Assembly (NCBI RefSeq): GCF_016086655.4
Contig: NC_052139.2
Location: 1,922,001 to 1,986,000, forward strand
DNA from: Lepeophtheirus salmonis
Lineage: Eukaryota > Arthropoda > Copepoda > Siphonostomatoida > Caligidae
Length of the DNA stretch: 64,000 nt
Direction: 5' to 3'
Below the pieces are notes generated by a model. It had not been told where the DNA came from. It was given only the letters and a program-made list of their open reading frames with translations, and ran no database searches. A program made the position numbers and the translations under genes. This document shows positions 55,701 through 64,000 of this stretch, in pieces; within the stretch, counting starts at the first letter, position 1, and every line of letters begins with the position of its first letter.

Positions 55701-58700
55701 TTGAAAAAAACAAACAAACATATGGTAGCTGGCCTTATGTATTTTTCTTGTTGCTAACTGTGGATTATTATTTAGAGAATAATGTTTAATTGTTATATTC
55801 ATACATTGAATTGATAATCTTATCAAGTATGAAGTGACACAAATTTGATAGAAATTCAACAAAATTCATACTATAAATAGATGTGTGTCTGAGCTCTCAC
55901 AATAATTTATGTAGCCACCCTTAGCGGCAATGATGGCTTCCAGGAGGTGGGTGCCTCCCATCCGCAGTGGATGTAGTAATCTTTCATGGCGTCTCAGTTC
56001 TGGCTGACAGTGCCTTTGAAGGCTGACTCTGTTTATATAATTTATTCGTAGAGTCAGGTGCTTTAAATCAACTTATGATTGTTTTTTTTTTTTAATGTTG
56101 CATACTTTTGTATTTCATCACCTTAATATATCACGTATCGTATCAGGTATACATAATTTGCTTTGCATTTCAATCTATAATGTGGCTCAACCCTAGAGGA
56201 TGTTAAAAAAATTAGTTAAAAATTTGAATTTGAAGGTCAAAATCAATGTTGAATAACAAGTTATTTATGAAATAGATTAAATTGTATATTTTTTACCAGT
56301 TGATTAAAGTAAAGAAGGATTTGAAGAGATAATATTTATGGACTCCCGCCTCTGTTCCACAGTAATATTATTTCTATAGTTCTCACTTACTAAGTGTATG
56401 CTCAAAACCGATAATCATTTCAATAATTCTGTTTTTCTTCTTGTAATTATTTATTAATTCGAAGAAGATCACGATATTTTCCAACCGGTCAATTATGCAG
56501 CCATTATTGATCAGCTTCTAGGTTTTTATTAAATACAAACCCAAAAAAAAAAAAAATAGTTTTATTATTACTTGAAAAACTATATATTTTTGATTTCATC
56601 TGTATATACATATTAATTCATTAGAGTATATATAGATAGGCATTTATTTCTTTAAAATATTTTAATATTTCTTAAATTATAATTAACGAGAAAAATTTGT
56701 TTTCCTTATCTTTTCTTTAAAAAATTTCAAAGGTTGATGCTTTATTCATGTTTTTATCTCTTTATTTATTTCCATCGTTTTTTTCACACACTTTCAAATC
56801 TATTATCTCTTCTTCTTTATCTAAACTTATGAAAATTAATGGAAAGGATAATTTAGACCATATTTTTTTATTTCAAAAACCCAGTCTTTTATATAATAAA
56901 AAGAAGTTAATTCAATGAAATATAGACACAGTTTATTTTTTTTAAAAATGTCAAAAGAAGGCATTTCCTAATCAAAAGTAATTCCAAGAAATAACCATTC
57001 ATTATTCAAAAAGGAAAAAAAAAGAAAAGTGCCCCTTTTATCCATACCTCACGCAACCCGTTTCACACATGGCCCTGCAATGGGGATTATATACGGCGAT
57101 GATCAGAGGTTTGTGTTGGATTGGTCTAAAAAAACTATAAAGACTACGGTCTTATTAGTCTGATCCAAATAAAATTTGTCAGACCTAGGACCGATCTTTA
57201 TCCGTATTTTACGTCAACTTTAACGACTCAAATGACGTAGTAACTACGTCATTTGAGTCGCTGATGCTTCGTCATAATGTATAACCTTTTTCAAATAAAT
57301 AAAAGTTACCTAAAGTTAAAAGTAGGAAGTGTGAGACTAGAACGTATAATTATATATTCTAGCTATCATTCATTATTTTCTTAGCTATTTTATTCTTCAA
57401 TCCTTAGCTACGAGTGAAGAAAATAAAAGGATAGCTAAGACTGAAAAACCGATGTATCAGTCCTTAGGACCGTTGAAGTGTAACACTATCAGAGGTGTAT
57501 AAAATATGTCTTAGAATCCGGGTGCAGCTTTTTCTTTTTCAGAATATCTAAGTATAAAATAATATTTGGTGCGTGTGCTCATGAAAGACTCATGATAAAA
57601 CTCATAATTTGATTGGGAGTTATAATTGTAAGTCCTTTTTGGACTCGGAGTAGAATTGAGGATCGACATCTGGGTAATTCCAGCATATATTTCCTTCCTC
57701 TCACAACTGATTGCAGCTGAACTAGTATACACACCATGACAGCTAAGTTTCTCAACTCCCAAACATTCTGCTAGTTCTCAAAATTACCCGTTTATTCTCG
57801 GTTTATTTTACTTTGAAATACCGTCAGGCACTTTTTTTTTGCATCACTGGTGAAGAGTCTACGGTATAGTACGGTTTTCTTTACGATTAAATATTTATCC
57901 ATTTAAAAAAATAATATTTTATGCATCAGGTTTGTTACTATTTTCAAAAATAAGGAGTATTGATATATTTTATATGTTAAAAACCTTTTTTCATATTTTT
58001 TAAGGCCAGAAATGAGAAAATCAACTATGAATATTTACCGTATCGTAGGGTCGTATATTTTATTCCGTTTTGAAAAAAAGTCTGTTATTTTTTTTTCAAT
58101 TATTGGGAGGTAAATGCTATATATATATACAGATCCGCTTTGTATGAAAATTCCAATGGAAAAAATTAAATAATGTAGACCACAACTTGAAATGATCATT
58201 TTCCAACTTTTTACAGTTATTTTGTATATAAGTCCATACTATTTGCCTTCTATCTTTAGCAATCCAGAGGTCAAAATAGGTAACAATGAAGTGTTTTCTC
58301 TGTTTTAAGTACTTTATTACGTTGTATGCATTTTTATTACGGCCAATCACAAAAACTCAATTCTACCATTTCTTGTACATAGGCAAAGGTGAATGCGTAG
58401 GAAGGCAGATATGTCAACATAAATATGTAAGTATAAGGAAAATTGATATTTAATATATATTAGGAGTATACTTAAGATTTTTGAGCGATTTTTCGGACAA
58501 AATGAGCTAAAAAGAGCTCCAAAACTTTTTGAAAAATGAACGCCTAAAATATCAAAAATTTTATTTAAAGGAAAATAGAGCTTTATAAGGATATTTTGAA
58601 GTAATTAGTGTAGTTTTACATTTACAAATTTGAAATTTGCGTGACCTTCAGGAGTCTTGTTCGTAGGAGACATCTTATCATCAGCACAAATGATTATACG

Positions 58701-61700
58701 TCCAACCTTTTGTATTATTGGAATATCAGGATTTCACAATTTGACGTAAAAGTATTTTCACTTTGTTGCAAGATACATGAGGGATTATTCAACAATCAAT
58801 TTTGGGCCAAATTTCCGTTTTCTCTAATTTGCTGTTGTCAAAATAAGACTCTTTCACATATTTGATCATAAAATCATAGCTCTGATTGCATCATATACAT
58901 ATTTTTACCTTCAAAAAGAGACCTAATGAAGGAAGGTTATTGCTGATACAACTCAATATTTCATAGACATATTTCGTCAATTAAAGGCTTTGTATTTAAA
59001 TTTCTAGGATTAGCTGAAATACCCAAGAATATATACTATAGTTGAAAACATTCATTTAATTTATGATACTTAATTTGGTCCTAATATTGCCTTACAAATA
59101 AAACTTTTTGAGCTTGAATTTTGCTACATTATTTGTAATTTGTGACGTCTTCAAAGAATGAATCGGAATAGGAATTGATGGTAATTAGTCGAAAAATATA
59201 AAGACAATTCAGATCAAATTTAAGAAAAATCTTTCTAGTTTGCTTTTATATTGCCACATATACCATGATATTTGTTTACTCGAGTTACCACCCCGTTACT
59301 TTGTCCAATATAATCTAAAAATCGTACTAAATATAGTTAATTACTAGTATTGACACTCGGTTCAAGACCGATTTTTTCCCGGTTCGCTCAAGTGATTTTT
59401 TCTAAACTTAATTGTGCCGATATTTCTGCCCAGACTGCGATCTCAATTAAATCGTTTCAAATTGTGGACCGATTTTTTAAGCCTCAATCTATGGATCGAT
59501 TTTCTCCCTTTTCCTGATTTATGAGTTGTACAAATATGAAGGATACACCACTTCATATGACGTTATTGTAGGTCGATGTTGACAATATTAAAACACACAT
59601 GACGCCAGCAACAATTGATCTATATAAATGGTTTAGACTGAATTTTAAATGATGAGACTGATCAAGACTGATTTTTTTTGTTGGGATGCATCCAAGGTAA
59701 ACTTCTGTAAAAGACCCAATTAGTTGAGTCCCCTAAAAATTATAAGGGTCTCATAACAAACTCAATACAAACAATTATACATATCAAACTAATTCCTTAA
59801 ATTTAAAACATCACAAAAAAATTAAGTCATCGTTATATTTAAAATGGATTTCCTTTTTTGATAATTTTAATTATTAATTAAATCTTATAATTTGATGTAT
59901 ATAAATACTAATTTAAAAATATTTAATAATTATCTAGGGAGTGCTCCTCTATACAAGTCAACCGTACTGGCAATTAAATGGGAGGCTGACCATTCAAATA
60001 CTCTCTTTATGTATCGACTTATATTGGAAAGGGAATTCCTCACTTCGAACCTCTGTGCAAAATCTATCTTGTCAAACTCTTCATGAGTTTTGTAAGCAGG
60101 TTTCTAGTAAGTAAATATTTTAATTTTTAAGAAGGAAAAAAAGAAAGGACCATCACATTTATGTTTGCCCATGCCCTTTCATGCTAATACTTATACTCTG
60201 ACATTATTCATAGACATGTGAAATTGTCTTAAATCCTCGTGAGTTTAAATCAAAAAGAAAATCCTAAAATGACAAATTTGATAGACGGCAAAGTAGAGAT
60301 CACAATAAAAACTATGTCACTCATTGCTCGCTATTACGTTTGAACTTTCAAAATAGGGAGAAGTAATTAATAATAGTTAGTGTTGGATGAGGTCTAGCAC
60401 TGATCTCCTAATCAGTCTTCCCCTCCGTACCTTTTTCTTCCTTTTTTTATTAGTCTAATCCTTTTTTACTATTCAAGGGTCCTAAGGACCGATAAGTCGG
60501 TCCTTCAGTTCTACCTATTAATTTTTTTATTCACTCCCAGCTGGTATTGAAGGATATAATAATAAACGATAGCTAGAACGCATTATACGTTCTGGACACA
60601 CACATGGTACTTTAAACTTCAGGTATCTTTTCTCTTTGACAGCTGAATAGCTGAAAAAATGTAATTAATAACTACATCATTTTAGCTTTTTTAGTTACCA
60701 TAAAATACCAATAAGTTTTTAGTTTTTTTAGACCAATACGAGACTATTAAAAGCACTAATATCTTGTAGTTTTTTATACTTTTAAAAAAATGTATGCTCT
60801 CGAGGATTTGACAATTTTCAAATCCCTAATTATACATATAATATATCAATACTCATTCAATTATACGGTTTTATATTATTCAAGAAGGTTATTGAATATA
60901 ATATATAGTGTATATATCCGTAGATATTATGTCCTTCATAGGTTTGAAAAACCTTGACTCATGTGTCAAGGATAATTAAAAGTTATTAAAGTATACATTA
61001 TTATGTCATTCTTATTATGAATATTTAATAAATGAAGTTTATTTGCTTGCACAGCACTTTTAAATTTTTATTACAAATATGAACATGTATTCTAGGCAAT
61101 ACACATATGTTTAATTAAATGTATCATGTAAATCAATAAAACATATGAGGAAAATGATGTCCGGGTTATCCTTAAAACCATTCTTATCTTGCAGATTTAA
61201 GGCATACAAACACTGAGATTCATAATGAAGTTATCCCAATTTTTCAATTTATTATATCCAAATTGGAAGAGATCCACAAAAAAGCACAGCAGTCCACGTC
61301 ATCCCCTTCTGCAAACACAGGACATTCACCTGAACTGCCTTTGTTGTTGGAATCGTTATATGCCCTGGTTAACTCGGTTTGTCCTGAAGTGATTGAAAGC
61401 CCTCACTTTGTTCGTTTTGTTTGGCAAAAATTGTCTCCAACTTTAATCTCCTATCTTGGATTTGCTGTTATATCCTGTTCCTCCGCTTCACCCTCAATTT
61501 GGAGACCTGGAAAACCAAAAAATAATAGTATTGTAAAATTAGATCATCAGAGTGCAAGAACAATGCTTTGCATTGCAATGGAAGTATCTAACTTAATCGG
61601 ACCTTCAGGTTCATTAAGACCTGTTTTAGAAAGTATTTTTCATAGGATACTAATCCATCCAAAAAAACATGATAGATTAGGACCGATCACAGTGGTTACT

Positions 61701-64000
61701 GACGTGAGTCGAGTATATACTATTTTGATATTGTAAATTGTTCATATTATTCATTTTTCAGATGCTGAATAGCACAGATAACCTGCAGTGCTTGTCTTAC
61801 ATTAAATATAAAAACCCTGATCATGAAGTGGACTCCATGGCAGTTTTTAAATTGTAAGGTATTATTCTTTTGAGACAATATAGATTGAATTTAATATATT
61901 TTTTACAGACTTGTAAAGGCGTTAGAAGAGTGTTGTGAAGGAGAAGATACTCCGGATCAAGGATTAATTGCTCAATCCTTGGATTGCTTAAGATCTCTTC
62001 TTAAAACGATGACAAAGTTCATTACTAAAGAGTGTATTCATGAATCAGTGGCTGCCGATATCCTTAAATTATATCCCAAATTGAGTGATTCCGACTACAA
62101 AGGCCCTTTTACATATGATGTTGAAACGTCTCTTCCGCAAGAATACAAGGATATAATTAAAAAAGAAAAGGAATATAACGAAAGTTCAGAGTCGGATTCA
62201 AAAAAATTAGAGAAAGAAAAGTCTTTGGAAGAAAGTCAGGAAGAAAATGTAGTCCCTGAAGTTGAAAATGATGGGACTGACATCGATGAAGGAATTGCGG
62301 GATCGGATCTGAGTGACGAATTATCGGAAGATACTGAGGGACCTGAAGAAGGTTTTGATAATGATGAAGACATTGGATCGGTATGATGACCATTATATTA
62401 ATTAGTAAATCATTGTTCATTCTTTCATGTTTCAGATTAATCATTTTCTTTCTCAAAATGAAAATGAAAATCCAAATTCACAAGAGCAGATTAGAAGAAA
62501 TAAAGTAATGATGCTAAAAAAGAAAATAAGCAGTAGTGATGAGGTGGATCCAATGATTCCCAGACATGTCGAAGAAGAGTTTTGTGAGAGAGAAAATGCA
62601 AAAATTTTTATCAAGGAACTTAAAAATGTAGTCAATCAAAAATTAAATCGTGGTAGTACAGTTGAAATAGATTCCCATTTACAACAGTTTGCTTCAGATT
62701 TTTGTCGCCGTTACTCAAACTATTCTCCAGAAACAAATGGTTCTGAATCACTGGAACCTGGGATTATTATGAATGCAGATGGTATTTATTTAACTAGTTA
62801 TATGTCTCTTCATTTAAGTCTTTCTATGGCACTGAATGGGGAGTTTAAATATTCCGAAAGAGAAAATGATAAACGACAAAATAATTCCAAGTTGAAAGAA
62901 GAGTTTATTAATGAGATTTTAGGATCGGGTTTATTAGTTTACCTTTCATCAAATTGGCTGTCTAAAGTCTACGACATTATTACAGAATATGACATCTTTG
63001 GTTTTTGTTTACAATACAAAGAAAAGGGATCAAGGCATATCTTATACCCCATCCTTTCAGACATTGATGGATTTTCTTCCTCTAAGGAAGGATCACAGCT
63101 TCTGAGTGAGTATTGTCGACTATCAAAAGGGGATTCCAAATACGATCACCAAAAAGTAGATGCCTGCAAAAGAGTTTGTCGGAGGATAATTACAACTACA
63201 TGGAGTTCTATTTTATCACTTCTCAACAAAAGTTTAGATCCTTACATTTTGCCTGAATACAATTCGAAAACCAATCCAATTTTTTTGAGGAGTAAAAAGT
63301 CAAATCGATTCAGAAAAAATGACGGATTAATTAATATTGGAATAGAATGCTTAGAATATGCTGTGAGTTTGTGCTCTATTTTAGAACTTCACGATCGTTG
63401 TGGGAGTGTTCTTTCCCCGTTAACCAATCTTGTAATTGGGAACTGGGAGCCTAGTGCTCCCAAAAGATGCAAACTTAATGGAAAAAGCTTAAGAGTGATT
63501 GAAAAGATACTTGTCGATGGTATTGAATTGGGTAGTCAATCGCAAGATTGTTGGAAGCATGTGATTAAATGTATAAACTATGTAATATCGTTAGATAAGG
63601 CCTATGACGTAGAATACAAAGTAAAGCCATTAGATGCTGTTGGAAATGCTCTTTCATATCCTATGGGTCGGCAAGATGAACAATCATACCTTAAAGATGT
63701 TCTTATGCAAGATCAGAAAGATGCAGATAAAATTTTGTCAAAGGATTTAAATACAGCTTTAAGTTCTGCTTGTCTGCGTATTCTTACCCCAAAAGTCGAC
63801 AAACTGTGTGATGATGTGTCTCAAAAGTTAAACCTAAAAGCATTATTGGGATTTTTGTCAGAATTATGTTTCTCAAGTCATAAAGAACTCTTGATGGTTT
63901 TTCCGTCTAAAAAGAGAAATGTTTCAAAGCATAAATTGAAATGGCAAAATGTCTCAAAGGAAGGCTCTTCGTCCAATTCCAGTGGGGATCCTCCACATTC
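52752..64000 (+). CDS. ARFGEF3/BIG3-like protein (degenerate Sec7 family), partial at 3' side
   Basis: Large cytoplasmic protein related to the BIG1/BIG2 Arf exchange factors; in mammals BIG3 limits secretory-granule formation and is thought to lack exchange activity. Exons: 52752-52839, 52902-53170, 59938-60106, 61195-61703, 61762-61853, 61909-62380 and 62436 onward, all GT-AG with matching phases. The window gives about 1054 of an expected roughly 2000 or more residues. The start MEVTLEKIIKDC fits the family N-terminus. Exon 3 reads LLYTSQPYWQLNGRL, aligning with the DLNG segment of BIG3. Exon 4 contains FVWQKLSPTLISYLG and PVLESIFHRILIHP. Exon 6 ends in a Glu/Asp/Ser-rich acidic tail. Exon 7 has LQQFASDFC, MNADGIYLTSYMSLHLSLS (a Sec7-like end) and ILSDIDGFSSSKEGSQL, then DKLCDDVSQKLNLKALLGFL. 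No FRLPGE catalytic loop is seen. The frame is open to base 64000. Confidence 0.9.
54331..54895 (+). repeat. Tandem duplication with a period of about 305 bp
   Basis: Unit 1 starts ATGCTAGTCCAATAATGTCT at about 54333 and unit 2 TTGCAAGTCCAATAATTTCT at about 54637. Both then share 'gatcaatttttttaaa', 'tttttgcta.ttgata.acaaaatcctaag', 'aaataactttttttaa' and 'aaaaagtcga'. No coding potential. Confidence 0.7.
55535..55655 (+). repeat. Dispersed repeat shared with 14340-14510
   Basis: 'aataaataaagttgagtgaagtcatcg', 'acaggactgaactggactgg' and 'caagagtgaact' parallel the earlier copy. Confidence 0.45.
55890..56045 (-). pseudogene. Tc1/mariner transposase C-terminal fossil
   Basis: On the minus strand the frame reads HLLEAIIAAKGGYINY, the typical end of Tc1/mariner transposases (LEAVI-A-GG-I). 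Upstream residues are degraded and no catalytic motif is left. It lies inside the large ARFGEF3-like intron. Confidence 0.55.
57110..57490. repeat. Repeat element with a perfect 18-bp palindrome, partner of 60380-60790
   Basis: At 57224-57260 CGACTCAAATGACGTAGT is followed by one base and its exact inverse. The element begins with 'tgttggattggtctaaaaaaact' and ends 'agtccttaggaccgttgaagtg'. A diverged copy at 60380-60790 runs the other way and also contains 'ggtcctaaggaccgat', 'gatagctagaacg' and 'ttttttagaccaata'. Confidence 0.6.
57505..57850 (+). repeat. Dispersed repeat family A, copy 6
   Basis: 'tgtgctcatgaaagac', 'ttttggactcggagtagaattgaggatcgacatc', 'gattgcagctgaact' and 'ctcaactcccaaacattctgc' follow the family order. 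The 5' part is missing. Confidence 0.55.
58750..58940 (+). repeat. Old dispersed repeat, partner of 41400-41620
   Basis: 'ttgcaagata', 'aatttgctgttgtc', 'cacatatttgatcat', 'aatcatagctctgatt', 'catatacatatttttaccttc' and 'agagacctaatgaagga' match the minus strand of 41400-41620. The overlapping open frame at 58641-58865 is probably incidental. Confidence 0.5.
59345..59760 (+). repeat. Dispersed family with 'agaccgatttttt' words
   Basis: 'actagtattgacactcggttcaagaccgatttttt' and 'cctgatttatgagttgtacaaatatga' match 51614-51750, and 'ggtttagactgaattttaaat' with 'gacccaattag...aaaaattataagggtctca' matches 52330-52430. The intervening tandem unit of 51810-52330 is absent here. Confidence 0.5.
60107..61194. 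other. 1.1-kb intron of the ARFGEF3-like gene
   Basis: GTAAGT at 60107 to TTATCTTGCAG at 61194. It holds the inverted partner of the 57110-57490 repeat at about 60380-60790; the rest is AT-rich with no gene. Confidence 0.7.

Larger units (their letters stand above)
53171..59937. other. 6.8-kb intron of the ARFGEF3-like gene, repeat-filled
   Basis: Bounded by GTAGGT at 53171 and TTATCTAG ending at 59937. All identified repeats inside are described separately; I see no nested gene. Open frames inside (55023, 55553, 58117, 58641 and others) match no family or are repeat products. Confidence 0.7.

Noticed and set aside
55023..55862. Several 60-80-residue frames in the ARFGEF3-like intron
   Set aside because: AT-rich chance frames on both strands overlapping one another, with no similarity.
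60..64000. tRNA, rRNA or snRNA genes
   Set aside because: I looked for tRNA B-box-like GGTTCGANNCC and for conserved rRNA stretches on both strands. The only tRNA-related match is the LTR primer-binding site, which is a complement of a tRNA end and not a gene.

Overview
This is a eukaryotic nuclear window: AT-rich, with spliced genes whose introns have GT-AG ends (several only 60-70 bp) and a dense background of degenerate DNA transposons. The gene content is animal: a NALCN sodium-leak channel, a Storkhead-box/knockout transcription factor, a ChaC-type gamma-glutamylcyclotransferase, a class I phosphatidylinositol transfer protein, a TCP11-like protein and an ARFGEF3/BIG3-like protein. The intron-poor genes and the abundance of Tc1/mariner fossils suggest an arthropod, and I would guess a parasitic copepod (sea-louse type). 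That taxonomic placement is inference, not a search result.

Layout. 1-1640: AT-rich flank with a small inverted-repeat element. 1641-7156 (+): NALCN/narrow abdomen channel with all four domains and an EEKE selectivity filter, one 60-bp intron and two single-base homopolymer frameshifts. 7513-10888 (-): Storkhead-box gene, four coding exons plus a 5' UTR intron, convergent with NALCN and probably carrying a third homopolymer frameshift near its 3' end. 11-33.6 kb: a gene-free block of about 22 kb filled with transposon remains. These include a 561-bp Tc1/mariner derivative with 41-bp terminal repeats, a 169-bp hAT MITE with a perfect 8-bp target duplication, a 1.17-kb hAT-type element with a perfect 8-bp duplication, and a young 1.3-kb LTR element without pol that sits inside a mariner transposase fossil. 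33677-35810 (+): ChaC-like gene, four exons. 39090-39908 (+): intronless class I PITP. 44065-45579 (-): intronless TCP11L1-like gene. 46.6-52.7 kb: more nested repeats, including a MITE inserted into the dimerisation region of a hAT transposase fossil. 52752-64000 (+): ARFGEF3/BIG3-like gene, at least seven exons with one 6.8-kb intron, running off the right edge.

The six genes do not form a pathway; they look like ordinary housekeeping or neuro-secretory neighbours. I found no rRNA, tRNA, CRISPR array or prokaryotic feature, and no convincing novel system. The observations most worth a second look are the three frameshifts that all need one base removed from a homopolymer, the nested transposon events whose target sites can be rebuilt exactly, and several unnamed dispersed repeat families present in many copies here.
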